Source of the DNA: Ottelia alismoides | Taxonomy: Eukaryota; Streptophyta; Magnoliopsida; Alismatales; Hydrocharitaceae | DNA: 64,000 nt | Reading direction: 5' to 3' | Assembly (NCBI GenBank): GCA_037367405.1 | Contig: JAZKJV010000389.1 | Coordinates: forward strand, 124,001-188,000 | Shown here: one piece after another, positions 1 to 12,944 of the stretch | How positions within the stretch are numbered: the first letter of the stretch is position 1 | How the letters are laid out: the number at the start of each line of letters is the position of its first letter | Notes under the pieces: model-generated | Databases searched by the model: none | Told to the model about the DNA's origin: nothing | The model's input: the letters and a program-made list of their open reading frames with translations, nothing else | Program-made: the position numbers and the translations under genes

Positions 1-1761
1 ACTCATACTCAAAAGATGTGTCAAAAGTCGGTGGCATCCAAGCAAAGATTCCTATATAGAAAATGCTCGCAAACTTGGATTTCTTTTAAAAACTGTAAAG
101 AATAATTAGATAATTTATTATTAATATTATTATGAGTTATATAATAATTTAAAATACTAATTAATTATTCATTAATCAAACCTCAATTCAATCCGAATAA
201 CTTATGCGTGATTCCAACCGTAAGGCCTTAAGAAATTGGACTTTTCCATAGGCAGAGTCTAAAGATGATTCAATAGAATATAATGACTAGTTTTTTCTAT
301 TTATGGATATGATATGAAGTTGAACCTGATATTTTGGAAATCTTTTGGGTCTCAATGTATTCTAAGTCCATGTTGTATGCTGCCTTTGAATTTGAAGTAC
401 GATACTCGCAACGTTCATGCAGTCCAGAATGGGCGAATCATCTAATAGTAATCTAATATCCCTAAATGTGTCACGCATGGAATCTCATTCTCACACAATA
501 GAATGATATAAATCCACCTCAATAACACGTTTAGGGTAGGAATACGAATGTCTCTCTTCAACCGATTGAGGATCCACAAGGAGAAGGGATTTGGAATTAT
601 TTAGGCCTCTGAGTTGGTTATTTGGATATCAATTTACCCTTTCATTACATGATATTTATTGTTTTTGGAGTCTCCTAAATTTCACTTTATACAATTTAGT
701 CTAAGTTCAAGCTAGTATTTTTTTTAAAATTATTGATCATTATTAAAAATATTATAGTATTTAACTTGTCTAAAACTATGTAAATAAATAAGAATATATG
801 TATAAAATATAGAGTTATATATTTAAAATAATTACAAAATTTTGAAACTAACTAAAGCTCGACTAAATTTGAATAGTCGCTTGACGATCGATTCATTCTT
901 AGTTAATAGCCCAACCAATCAAGTATCGACTACCAACTTCTATAACCTTGCGTGAAATCATAATATATTTAGAAAGGAATTAGCTCAAGGAACAAACCAC
1001 AAGAAGAAAAACATAACTCACAATAAAATTAAAGACAAGTTCATCCACCTTAGGGGTACATCATATTTATGAGCTTGGCCTACCTATGGTTTGTAAACGA
1101 TCCACTAAAAAGAATTATTTCTGGTATTGTCCAAACCCTATTACAATGCACACAATGTACTCGTATTTATTCTTCACACAAGAAGAACTATTTTCACATA
1201 GAACACCTCTCAAGATACGCAACCTCAACCCATAATTTCTTATACACAAGAATAAAAGCATTCACAAAATTCCTCAAGGTATACCACCTCACCAAGCCTT
1301 TGCCTTCCATTTCGGGAAAAAATACCTTTTACACAAATATACCTTTGAGACAAGAATATATGTAAATATAATTGTTCTAATAAAGCTTTGTAAACATGCA
1401 GAAATGCAAATGCAAATGGAGAGTGACTTCAGAGCAGAAGGCTTTTGAGCTTAGGAGTTTAAAGTCACAAACGACACGAAAAACAAGAAATGATTGTGTT
1501 TGGCTAAATCTCTTCCTGTGCACACAAGATTTTTCTCACAATAAGAAATGGAGTGTAGTAGTAAGTAGAGAACTTGTGCTCTCGGTGTATGTTACAATGG
1601 TAGAGTATAGGGTTATTTCATAGGCTTAAGGGTGCCCTAAAATTAGTGAAATCAAGATGACAGAGAAAAACATTCAACTTATATGTATATAGGTGCATAA
1701 TAAGATATACTGGTGTAGCATCGCAGAAACACATTATAAAATGGGTTCAACAGCTAGTATA
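1..1761. other. AT-rich intergenic sequence, unassigned
   Basis: I recognise no gene or transposon domain here. Short open frames near 1069-1365 and 1396-1623 match no family I know and have no supporting context. The stretch ends where a recognisable LTR begins at 1762. It may be older decayed repeat or true intergenic DNA. Confidence 0.4.
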
Positions 1762-4700
1762 TGATGAATAGACATTCATCTACCTTTATTCTTCTATTTT
1801 GTCTTTAAATCCCTATCAAAACACGATTGTATACTACTAACTTGTACAAATTAATATTCAACATCCAATTGTAATTATTGTGTAATTATCTATATTTAAA
1901 TAAAAAATTACAGAATAAAGAGAAGAAAATAAAATTAAATGAAGTATTAAAGATGTTGAATGACCCTAAACCCCATGACCACATCAAATATTGACTACCT
2001 CGACCAAGAATAAAGTAGGGGGAGATAACGGCCAAAACACTGTATAAAACCCTAATTTTACACCTTGTAAGTAACCATTTTACACTGTTTTATCCACACT
2101 TATACACATATCAAAAAACAAAGTTTTCCATACAGTTTATACATATTAATATATAGAAAATTACATAAACAATAGCCAATAAAAATCATCCACAATGCAA
2201 CTTGTACACATAGATGAAAAAGTCGCAAACCGAACTTTACAGACCAATATCTACTTTATACGAACTCTAATTGAACCAAACTCACTTGCATTGTATTCCA
2301 AATTAAAATATCTATCTAATTATGGTTGTTTCATTTAAAATGGAGCAAAGATACAAAAGTTGGTTGTTTCGGGTACCATTGTGTGCGCATCTATATATAA
2401 TATCAATATATTTTATTCATTATATTTTTTACTTCCATACATTTTAAATAATTGTATATATTATATAATACACATGGAAAAATATAGATTAAGAAACAAA
2501 GAAAAATACCAAAATATATAATACATTATAATATACAGGTACACTAAAGCTATAATTTATGTATATGTAATTATGTATACATATAAATAAAATCATAAAA
2601 ATAAATAAATATATATACATATAATATTATAAATATATAAAATATGTAAATATAATAGTAGGAAAATTAAATAAAATAAAAAATAAAAAATAAAAAATAT
2701 ATAATATAGGTAAATATACATATGTATATACATGTAAATATTAACATCTCACAAATAATGTTGTAAAAATAAATAAAACTCACGAAAAAATAGTTTGTAA
2801 AATTGTAAATATTTTTAATGTTTTAAGTTTCACTTATAAAAATAATTTAGTATTTATTATTGCATTGATAAGGTAATTTTAACTTTATTTCATATAGTCC
2901 TTCGTTTTCTTTGATGCCCCAGTCAAGTATCCTTGCCAAGGCCGATGACCTATCAGGGCCCACCTACCTCCATACTTTGCAAGATTTTCATGCCTTACAC
3001 ACCGCTCCATTTGGCTTAATTCCTTCATGAAATCTTTACGCAATACAGACCTCCATCACACCATACTCCTAAATCCATTAACCTATCCTCGATTTGATCA
3101 AAATCCATAGATCATTGGACCCCTCTTTCCTTTTTTATAAAATAAACCTCCAAACCTTCAATCCAATCTTGATCTCTCTTAATACATGATAACCCCTTGG
3201 AATCATAGCCTAGAGTGAATCCATTATCATAGAAAGGTGTTTCCCTTGACTTAAAACGTGGAGAAGGAGATTCAGAGGTGGGTCAACCCACCATCAGAGA
3301 AAGCTCCTGGTGATCTTGCTTCCCAAGTCCCCTAACCAGGTGTGGCATCTATCTTTAGTATTTTAGCTTCATATTTCAGTCCTTAGTGTAACTATGCAAT
3401 TTATTTCGCTTAATTTCACCTTATTTAGCTAAAATCCAAAAAAATCAAGTACACCAGAGCTCTAAGCTCCAACCTCTGTTCCCAGTGAACCATACCTCTA
3501 TTCCATCTCGCCTTTGCCCCATAAACTTCCCCATCGTTTCTTCATTGATTCCATATCATTATTTTACCTCAAATCTGCAACATTCGAGCCATTAGGTACC
3601 AATCTATCACCATCGTCGAAGACCCTCAATTTCCCCTCATCAGCCGCCTACTTCACTCAATAAATGGTCGAGGCAACTTTCCCTCAAGACTTGAGCATGT
3701 TCTCACTCGTCTGAGCCTATGTGGACCCATCTGGGAAGATTAGGATTCTGAAGTCTAGGATCTAAGTGTCGTGAACACTGAAGATCTCTAGGCCTCCATC
3801 AATGGGGCCTGGAGCCATTTAGCACCTCCAACTGATGCGTAGGACCTCTTTTATGTGTATAGTTCCTCAGCAGCACGAGAAGCGATCGGACGTGTGAGCA
3901 AGGCGGGGTCGAAGTTATCAGGAGCCATGTTCTTCATCAGTTCTTCCAGAGCATCTATCTACCGTCGAATGAAGATCCACACCTTTATTTAATCCCAACC
4001 ATGCTGAAGCGGTGTACATTCTTCACCGTCGATCGCGTTAAGTGAAGCAATATGTACCATCCGTCAATGTGCTATGCTCAAGGCACGTGCATATTGGGTA
4101 TATTTCTCTCATACCCTTATGCCTTTTTTATTACTATTTAGTCTTGTAAAAATTATAGTACGTGTAATATTTTGAAGAAACTTTGCATGATGGACCCCAC
4201 ACTATTGTAATATTGCAAGTTAGTCCTTCCACCTCACATGTTGAGACAAGTGAGACATTGAAAAAATATGTAAATACCCCAATATTCTCAGTGTTTAGTT
4301 TTAATTATTTGTAGATAAGTATATGTAACTGTAGCTTTCTTATGTCTTGTATTTTATGTATAATAATAATAATTATTATTATTATTGCAAAAAACATTAT
4401 TGGAAAATTTTCTTAATTGTTTGATACCATGCTTAATCTCACAGAATTGTATTTTGGTATTTTGACCTATTTTCTAACAATAAAAAAACAAGCATTTTCT
4501 CCTGTCTAAATATAAAAAACCCATAAAATTTATAAAACCTTTTTCAAAATTTCCAAAATAATTATATTATATATAATATAGCATATTCTAGCACATATCC
4601 AAAAACATTATATAATACAAAATACAAAACTTAAAAATCACAAAACCCAAGAAATCCTTATAAAAGTTAGCAAAAATTATATATATATATCTTTCTATTT

Positions 4701-5417
4701 TCAAATTTTATTTATTATATATATTATACATCGAAAATAGTTTTGGGTTTGTTTTTGACTTATTTATATTTATTAAACTCAAAACAATCTTAGATAATTA
4801 ATTTGTTCACTATTGTTTATATTTTGCAACTTAAAATTCCAAAAAAAATGAAAAATTACCTTAAAATTACAAAAAAGGGAAAATTATTAAAAATACAAAA
4901 CATTTTAGTTTTGAAAATTTAAATATATTTTCACTTAATAATAATTAAATAAAGTTATAATATCAATATACAATATATATTCCTTACAATATATATAATA
5001 TATATTATTATTATATATTATTTCAAAATAAAAAAGAAATTAAAAATTTTACAAAATTAAAAAGGAAATACAAAATGAAAAAGTAAAATTAAAAGATATG
5101 AAATAAATTAAAATCTATAAAAATCAAATATAATTAAAAACCCATATAAAAATAAGATAAAAACCAAGAAAAAAATTATTATTATTTAGCAATAATTAGT
5201 CATAATAAATTACCCTACCATTTTGCTCCCTGAGTTCGACACTCTACACTACTTGCACTGTATGCACATTTATGTAGAGTTGTAATAAATTATAACTCAC
5301 ACACACTTAATTGATTGATCTATTTAATTGTGGGTTATATGTTTTTTTTGGTTTAGTAGCCGGTCAACACATCGATTGCTATCCTATCCTTATTAGGGAT
5401 GACAAATCAACCGCTCA
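1762..5417 (+). repeat. 5' LTR of an Athila/Tat-type Ty3/gypsy element
   Basis: The start is set by TGATGAATAGACATTCATC at 1762. The end is the CA at 5416-5417, eight bases before a primer-binding site. The inside matches other LTRs in this window. The segment around 2000-2030 (AATAAAGTAGGGGGAGATAA) and around 2275-2380 (AACTCACTT ... TTGTA ... AAAAT.GGAG) aligns with the reverse complement of 12290-12690 in the minus-strand element. The end segment (CTCCCTGAGTTCGACACTC, near 5226) aligns with the reverse complement of 26150-26280 in a solo LTR. About 3.66 kb, a length shared by the relatives here. A large part is AT-rich low-complexity DNA (2400-2830, 4500-5200). No matching 3' LTR was found, so the flanking duplication (5' side would be GTATA) could not be tested. 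Confidence 0.75.
4358..4387. repeat. (ATA)n/(ATT)n microsatellite
   Basis: A run of ATA units passes directly into ATT units, making a short self-complementary microsatellite inside the 5' LTR. Confidence 0.7.
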
Positions 5418-5425
5418 TAAATAAA

Positions 5426-5443
5426 TGGTACTGTTGTCGGGGA
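5426..5443 (+). other. primer-binding site (Athila/Tat type), degenerate
   Basis: TGGTACTGTTGTCGGGGA differs only by transitions (four of 18 positions) from the TGGCGCCGTTGCCGGGGA site that I know from Athila/Tat-branch plant elements. It lies eight bases after the LTR end. It would prime minus-strand cDNA synthesis from a tRNA. All changes are C-to-T or G-to-A, as expected from decay of methylated DNA. Confidence 0.75.
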
Positions 5444-7099
5444 GCAATGCCTAATGTATCTTATAGCTTGTTTATTTTCTTTTATTTATTTATAGCTTTT
5501 ATTTATCTATATATATAATTGTTTGACTATGCTAATCCATCTTCTTGATTGACTTTATTGTGAGGGCCCGTGGAGCAAGGGTGGTTTTCTAGGAGACTAG
5601 TGCTCCCAAGCGAGGTAGAGATCGACTCTTCTCTTTTGACATAATAGGGGAGAGCAACAAGAGGAGGACTAGGAGATGATTAGAATCATTTTAGTATAGC
5701 TTCGTTTTTATTTTATTTTGTGAGAGAGTGACTCTTTTTATAAAATTGTAATAATTTGACTATATGCACACTTAGACTATTCGAACCCACTTAATTAGGT
5801 ATCTGTTCACCTAGGGGTTCACGTGACTTTACGTGTTTTTATCACCTACTCTATTTTCATCCACCTTATTTTTCTTTTTATTTTATTTCACTGTACGTGT
5901 TTTGTGTTTTTCACCTTTTTTATTTTTACATCTTCATTGATTGATCTGTTAGATACCCACAATTGCTTGCTCGACAAATCAGGTCCAACTTGATACTTAT
6001 CTGCATGCACCTATAGTCTTCTACGGTTGGACTTAGTCAAATTAAACTAGTTCTTCATGCTATTAGAAATTCTTGATCTTAGGACGATTTCTTTGAATGC
6101 ATGGCATATATATTGGTTTACATTTATGCGCAGATCATTTTGCTTGTAGAGTGTTGGATCATGGTACAGATTTCTATCTCTGCATGCATTCATCGATTTG
6201 ATGCACACCAACTTTTCTGACTTCTTCCCCAATTTTCTTGGACTTAGAATAATTGTGAATTGGAAAATTCGTTAGGCAATTATTGAAAATACTCAAAAAA
6301 ATGAAAACCAAAATTTAATACAAGGGGACTACTAAAGAAACTTTGACCTAAACAAAATTCATAATGGACTTCATTGTATTGGGTTCATAAAGCACACATT
6401 ATTCTCATGTACCATCCAAACTGATTGAGGCATGACTCTTGAGGAATAAAGCCCAAATCTCAGTCTGTAACTACCTTTATTATTGCATGGGGTTGTGAAG
6501 TAATAGCGCTTCTATCGATGCATGGGTGAGTAGGGCTAAGTCTGCTTGCGGGATTAGTTTGAATTACTTGAGCATAGGGGAACTACGATGATGGGTCCAT
6601 ATCTCATCGTTCCACATCTGAGTACCCTACATGGGGGAAGTATTTGATTCGCTACATCAGCTTCCTCCCTCTATTCTTTGGTTGAGTAGCGGGCCCAAAT
6701 ATGATATCAAGGACCTTTAAAAAGTGTAGACTACTAGTTATAAAGGCAGTGGGTAGTACATGATGCTTGTCTGGTAGTACTCACTCGCATATGGGGGGTA
6801 GCGTTAAGGACCTAGGTTTGCAAGATTGCTTGATTACAATAAACAAAATGGACAAGATAAAAAATCAAACTTTCACGGTTCACCTATGTTAAGTTTGTGA
6901 ATACAATTGTAGAGACGTTTGCTTGGATATAGTTTTGGTCAAAGATCACAGTACTACGTACTTTCGCCTTCTATTTTCACTTCTTTTACACTTCTTTTTA
7001 TTTGGTAGCTTTGAGCTTTTTTCTCAATTTCAATTCATTTTATTCCATGTTAATCTACTTGTCCATTACTCTTCATCTCTTATCCTTTTGTTTTCAAGA
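5444..7099 (+). other. untranslated leader of the plus-strand Athila/Tat element, first part
   Basis: Non-coding sequence after the primer-binding site, with no recognisable domain. The leader is cut at 7100 by the minus-strand element and seems to resume at 21668 for about 320 bp before gag. Total leader length would be about 2 kb. The open frame on the minus strand near 6047-6232 matches nothing I know. Confidence 0.5.
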
Positions 7100-8566
7100 T
7101 GATGAATCATGGATGGCCAAGTCCAAACTCCACGAACACTAATGAACACAACTTTTTATGGGTTTTTAATAATTTAGTGAAAATATTCTCAAGGTGAGCA
7201 GTCGTCGTAACCCAAAAGAGTCTCAAATAAAAATTATTTATTTATTTATTTATTTCAAACCAACAAAAAAATAAATGTAAGCAAGATAAATAATGCAATT
7301 TATTTACCTGTATCGCGTATAAGATCGAACTCAGGGAGGCTACAAAATCCCAATGGTAAATTTAAATCAAAGAAAAATAAAAGAAATAAAAAGAAGTTCT
7401 CTCTATGCAACTTCTTGGTTTTTATGGGTTTTTTTAGTTTTTAATTTTTTATAGAATTTTTTTTATATTTTTATACTTTTATGATTTTATATTTTTTAAT
7501 GATTTTTTATTTTTTAAATGTTTTTGTATTTGTAATTTTTAAAATAAAGCAAATAAGAAAATAAATAAAGAAAGGAAAAAGGACTGTTTTTATATTTTAA
7601 AGTAAGGTAAAAATAACCAGAAAAATTAAATCAAAATATTTTTGTTTTTTGATAAATTCTTACTACTTTTGGATTTTTAAAGAATTTTTAGATTTTTTAG
7701 GATTTTTAAAACAATAAAAATAAGGAAAATAAAAAAATGAAAAATTCAACAAATGTTTTTGTGATTTTAAAATATGAAATAAAATTCAAAATATGAAAAA
7801 TATATAAAGAAATAAAGAAGATTTTTCAAGTTTTCTAAAAGTAAATTTATGCAATTTTTAGGATTTTCTGAGAATTTCTATGAAATTTTTACTATTTTTT
7901 ATGTTTTCTATTTTTTGGTTTTTATAAGGAATTTAAAGAAGATATTTTTACAAAAATTAAACAAAATATAAAAATACAATATTTTCAGAATTTTCAAAAA
8001 GTTTTTAATTTTTTAATTAATAATACAAACAGGAGAAAATTGAGGTGTTTTTTATTTATTAAAAATAGTAAAACTAATTAAAATGTGAAACTAAAATTAT
8101 TGATTATAATACTACTTTGCAGGATCTAGTGTTGATTTCATGGAATTATTAGAGATGATTAACTATTTACCATTTGCGAATAAAAAACAAATTAAAAAGT
8201 ATGATACATAGGGACTGATTAGCAAATATTTTATTTCGCAGACTAAATCAATAATAAATATAGAAAAATTAGGACAATGGCGTAATTTACCCAAATGAGG
8301 CACATGTCGATGCATGTGATATGCGTTGGCACTAATCTCAAGGGGAATATTTTATTTTAAAGGTCCAAATAGTAATAAATAAGGATGAGATCTATAATGT
8401 AAATTCACCAGTAGTCACGTGTAATGAACGTTTATATAATTCAAAAAGGACCAAACTGTAATTAAAAATAACACGAGGGAAAATAATGCAAATGTTCAAG
8501 CTACTATAAACTGACATGCGTCCCAAAAGGGGTGTAGAACAAAAACAACAAAGCATTTTCCCACAA

Positions 8567-10500
8567 TTAAGTAGGGTCAGCTACATGGATTCTTCGCCTC
8601 CATTCAGATCTATCTTGGGTCAATATCAGGCTTATATCCAAAAAACTAAGATCCCTTTGTACAGTCTCTTTCCAATAATTCTTAGGCCATCCTCGCCCTC
8701 TCTTAGCCGGCTCAGTATCCCAATACTCGCATCTCCTAACCGGTGCATCAGCTGATCTTCTTTGCAAATGACCAAACCATCTTAAGTGGTTTTCTTGCAT
8801 CTTATCCTCGATCGGAGCCACAACAACTTTCTTTCTGATTGCCTCATTCCGAATCAGAACTTTACTTGTGTGTGTCCACACATCCACCTTAGTATTTTCA
8901 TTTCTACTATAGCAATTCTCTACACATGTCTATGGTTCACAGGCCAACATTCAGATCCATAGAGCAGAGCAGGTCTCACGGCTGCTTTGTAAAACTTTCC
9001 TTTAATTTTTAAAGGAATTTTCTTACCACAGAAAACAACAGAGGCTCTTCTCCACTTTATCCAGCCTGCATTTATTCTGTTAGTAACATCGCCATCAATT
9101 TCCCTATCATGTTGCAAAATAGATCCCAGATATCTAAAAGAATCTCTCTTCCGAATGTTATCATCACCAATCTTCACCTCAATTCTTTCACCATTGCTTC
9201 CATCAAAGGTGTACTCCATATATTCTGTCTTAGCCCTACTTATACGAAATCCTTTAGTCTCTAATGCATGTCTCCTGACCTCAAGCTTCTCATTTACTCC
9301 ATCTCTAGTCTCGTCAATCAATACAATATCATCAGCAGATAACATACACCAAGGTAACTCATCCTGAATGTGACTTGTCAGCTCATCCATAATCAAAGTA
9401 AATAGAAATGGACTCAAAGCTGAACCTTGATGTAAACCAATGTCGATGTCAAAATAGTCTATCTTCCCAGATGGGGTCCTCACACAAGATAAAGCCCTAT
9501 CATACATATCCTTTATGAGGTTAATGTATAGGACATGTACTTGTCTCTTCTCCAAAACTCTCCACAATATCTCTTGTGGGATGGAATCATAAGCCTTCTC
9601 TAAATCAGTAAAGATCATATGGAGGTTCTTCCTTTTAGCTCTATAAATCTCCATTGTTCTCCTCAGCATATGGATGGCTTCAATAGTTGAGCGACCTGTC
9701 ATGAATCCGAATTGGTTTCCTTTTACTTTGGAAACTCACCTCAACCTTCTTCTGATCACACGTTCCCAAATTTTCATAGTGTGACTCATCAGCTTGAAAC
9801 CTCTGTAATTTGAAGAATTTTGAATGTATCCTTTATTCTTATAAAGAGTTATTCTTATAAAGAGGCACCGCAATACTCCTCCTCCAATCCTCAGGCATTT
9901 TCTTGCTTCGCCAAATAACATTGAATAGATTCGTAAGCCAAGTCAAACCGTGCTCACCTAAAACTCTCCATACTTCTACAGGGATGTCATCCGGTCCTAC
10001 ACCTTTCCCAAGTCTCAAAATCTTCAAAGCCTCATCTACTTCCTTTCTTTGTATTCATCTATAGCTTGCACGGTTCAAGTAACTTTCACTACTAGCTAGA
10101 TCACCCAAAGTGATATCTCCATTTCCTTCCCTAGTTAAAAGTTTATGGAAGTACTGCTCCCATCTAGTCTCTATATCCTTCTGAGTAACAAGCATATGAC
10201 CTTCCTCATCCTTAATGCATCTCACTTGAGAAAGGTCTTCGATCATTCTTTCTCTTACATTGGCCGATCTGAATATATCCTTCTAGCCCTCCTTAGAGTC
10301 GAGATTTTTATAGAAAACTTCATAAGCTTTTGACTTAGCTTCGCTTATAGCCTTTGTAGTTTGTGACAGTTTCCTCTGTTCTATCCTTAGACATAGCATT
10401 AAAGCATGCTCTTTTAATTTTTAGCTTCTCTTGCACCCTTGCACTCCACCACCAAGCCTCCTTTTGACCTAGAGCTCCTACCTTTGACTCCCCTGGCATC
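8567..10500 (-). pseudogene. RTE LINE reverse transcriptase, broken
   Basis: Reading from 10500 down to 8567, the pieces are a region before the RT (GESKVGALGQKEAWWW near 10490-10440), fingers/palm segments (GPDDIPVEVWRVLGEHGL near 10000-9950; SSNYRGFKLMSHTMK near 9820-9770), the main palm (9702-8920) and a C-terminal region (8887-8567, with RWFGHLQRRSADAPVRR). The catalytic motif reads SADDIVLIDE near 9340; plant relatives have FADD, so the aspartate pair is kept. Frames change at about 10050, 9850, 9720 and 8900. The frameshift near 9850 is explained by a 16-bp tandem duplication. It cannot encode an active enzyme. Confidence 0.85.
9833..9864. repeat. 16-bp tandem duplication in the LINE RT
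   Basis: The unit TTATTCTTATAAAGAG occurs twice back to back (9833-9848 and 9849-9864). Since 16 is not a multiple of three, it shifts the RT frame, and on the minus strand it makes the peptide motif YKN appear twice. It is a mutation within the insertion, not a family feature. Confidence 0.85.
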
Positions 10501-11436
10501 TCTTTGGCTACCTTTCATATACAAAAAAAGAAAAGAAATTCTATAGGTGCAATTATTCATCAGTCACGTGATGTCATCATGTCGGTTGAACGGGTGGATC
10601 TGGATCTAGAAGATATGATCTACGGTCTAACTTTGGGGCACTTTGGGTGGCTCAGACGCAAATCAGAGTTCTTCATCTTGATCTGACAATGACTGGAAGT
10701 GTAGGAAGAACAAAGTTGAATAGACTCCTCGACGACCATGGATGCCTTCATGCTTCTCCGTCGCGTTGTTTGGATAGTGAGATGAGGTCCTATGATGGTC
10801 TGATCTAGATCTGGAGCAATGAATAACTACAACTGGAACCAAGCTTCCTAATCTGTCTCTCCAGCTCCGAACAACTCACAAAACTTGCAGATGGAATTAT
10901 TTCTTCTCGGGGATGATCTCCGGCCAAATTTTTAGGCACAAAGTGTAATAAATGTTAGGAGGATAGGGATCCCCGACAAATGTGATCAGAATGGAGATCG
11001 GATCTAGATCTCGGGTAGATTTGGAGGGTTCAGGTTATGAAAGAAGAATGAAGAAGGATATGACAAACGTGATGCGATGAGGATGGTGATCGGAGAACTT
11101 TCAATCACAAAAATCAGAGATGGACGGATGAAGATCGGATTTACACTAGGAATGGAATCAAAATATGAAATTAAATGACTGAATTGAAAGATCTTACCTC
11201 CTACTACCTACGATGGAAGAAAATTGATCGCAGAATCGATCTGCGATGAGAAGTAGTGAAACTTCAACGCAGTCGGTGGAGCTCTGGCCACGTGCAAGGA
11301 TCGCATTCTCTGATGGTCATCTCGCGCTCCCAATTTCGGAGGATAAAGCTCTATCACCGCAGCATCCCTCCGGGCTAAACCGCGGGCGAAATTATCACAA
11401 GAAAATGGATTAGGGGCGAAGGTTGATCAAGGTCAG

Positions 11437-11447
11437 ATATATATATA
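11437..11447 (-). promoter_or_regulatory. possible TATA box of the minus-strand LTR
   Basis: On the minus strand a CT-repeat (11448-11457) is followed by CTATATATATA. This resembles the position of the clearer TATA boxes in the other LTRs here (42265, 61154). The sister LTR near 20025-20035 has lost it. Weak evidence. Confidence 0.3.
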
Positions 11448-12912
11448 GAGAGAGAGAATGAAGCGCAAGTGAAATTTGAACAGCAAATCACACGCGAATC
11501 GAGGTTGTGGGATCGAAATTTTTATTTGGGCAATGAGAATTATTAATTGGGCTAGTAAATTGCAGAAGGAGATTGGTTAAAAGGATGACCATATTGGCTG
11601 GAAAAAATAAAGAAAAATTGCCTACCAATAGAGTTATTCGGGCTCCTGGGAAAATGAGAGGTTGATCCGGGTCAACAGACACAGCTCCGCCCGATAGGTG
11701 CTGACCTGCACTGCAGGACAAAGATGCTAAACGACATAATAGAAGAAAAATGGAAAATAAATTTAAATAAATAAGAGAATGAATTGAAATTAAATAATTA
11801 TTTAAATAAAAATGTTAGTAATTAAATAACCTTATTTATGATGATTTTTAATAATTTAAATACATTGATTAATTAGGTTAAAATAAAAATTATTTTTATT
11901 CATAGGTATTTTTACCTATATATACAACATCTTGATTTTTAATACTTTTTATTACAAATAAATATATAATTTAATGTTTTATTATTTACAACATTTTACA
12001 AGGATTTTATTCATATTTTTATTTTATTTTTGTGAGATAAATTATTAGTTTAAATAAATAGGTATAGTTGCTATATATACATATGGTACATGGACAATAT
12101 ATACAATAATTTATTTTCGTGAATTTGATTTTGTAATTTTTATTTACATTTTATTTGGAGAAAATACAACATTTACAAATATTTTAAAATACAATATGAG
12201 CAAATACATATATAAAATAAATAAAAATAATGTATTCACACAATATATAGTAAAGGCACAATATACAATATACTCCAAAAAGCCACATTTTACATCTTAA
12301 CTCCGATTTTAGCGAAACTATTTTATTTTGAATCTTATTATATTTAGAGTACAATAAAAGTGAGTTTGCCTTATTTTGAGTTTTTATGGAGAAGATATGA
12401 GTCCGGCAAGTTTGGCTTCACGGTTTTTTCAAATTGTCATTATATACAAAATATACAATGAATCTTCTTGCAATTATTTTTAATATTTAAATTTATTTTT
12501 TATGTAACACTTTCAATAAGAAATCATTTTTATTTGAGATGAATTAAGTGATAAATAAAATAGAATAAATAATTATATACAAAATAATTGTGTATGTGCA
12601 ATTTGTACAAGATGAATGTAATTGAATTTTCTTTATTTTTCTACAAGTGACCTTATCTCCCTCTACTTTATTCCTTGTCGATCAGATCAAATCTTGACCT
12701 TCTCTCGGGGTTAGAGCCAATTGCATATCTACAATCTTCATTTTTCTTTATTTTCATTTATTTATGTATTTTAGGTTAAAAATAATGATTTTGGATAATA
12801 AATACAAAATAACAAAGAATAATAAAAAAACATATTTATTAATATTTACGTGTTTAAGAAGGGATTTTAAGGTAAAATAAATGAATAAAGATGACGAAAT
12901 GCATATTCATCG

Positions 12913-12944
12913 TCCCCAATACTTTACCTTTGCTAGTCCCTTAG
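12913..12944 (-). other. polypurine tract next to the 3' LTR (minus strand)
   Basis: On the minus strand the sequence runs GGGACTAGCAAAGGTAAAG then TATTGGGGA directly before the LTR start. This matches the pattern I know upstream of the 3' LTR in Tat/Athila-branch elements (GGGACTAGCAA ... AAGTGTGGGGG). It would prime plus-strand cDNA synthesis. It fixes the orientation of the element as minus and marks 12912 as the LTR start. Confidence 0.65.

Larger units (their letters stand above)
8533..10515 (-). mobile_element. 5'-truncated RTE-type LINE
   Basis: A non-LTR retrotransposon remnant on the minus strand with the reverse transcriptase of plant RTE elements. The 3' end (plus-strand 8533-8560) reads on the minus strand as a TTG-rich tail (GCTTTGTTGTTTTTGTT), typical of plant RTE elements. 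The 5' end lies near 10515. The endonuclease domain is absent, so this is a truncated insertion. The empty site is seen at 19030-19070 in the sister LTR, which has matching sequence on both sides and no LINE; this gives the insertion limits to within some 20 bp. I could not define the target-site duplication. Confidence 0.85.
7100..12912 (-). repeat. 3' LTR of the minus-strand Athila/Tat-type element (holds an RTE LINE)
   Basis: Read on the minus strand it begins at 12912 with a mutated TGATGAATATGC and ends at 7100 with ATTCATCA. From about 7333 it aligns with 17842-21667 over its whole length. Easy anchor points are the segment at 7400-7440 against 17905-17945, and 12350-12430 against 21085-21160. 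It is longer than its partner because of the roughly 2-kb RTE insertion at 8533-10515. The partner lacks the terminal 230 bp (7100-7332). An (ATTT)n run lies at 7227-7250. The two LTRs differ at many positions, which indicates an old insertion. Confidence 0.8.

Noticed and set aside
1069..1623. Open frames of 98 and 75 codons near the left edge
   Set aside because: No recognisable domain, splice pattern or promoter. Length is compatible with chance.
2010..2026. AAAGTAGGGGGAGA as a polypurine tract marking an LTR start at about 2025
   Set aside because: The segment aligns with the interior of the other LTRs (reverse complement of 12650-12690), so it is LTR-internal. The true start is TGATGAATAG at 1762.
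9155..9367. Plus-strand open frame of 70 codons
   Set aside because: Antisense of the LINE reverse transcriptase palm domain.
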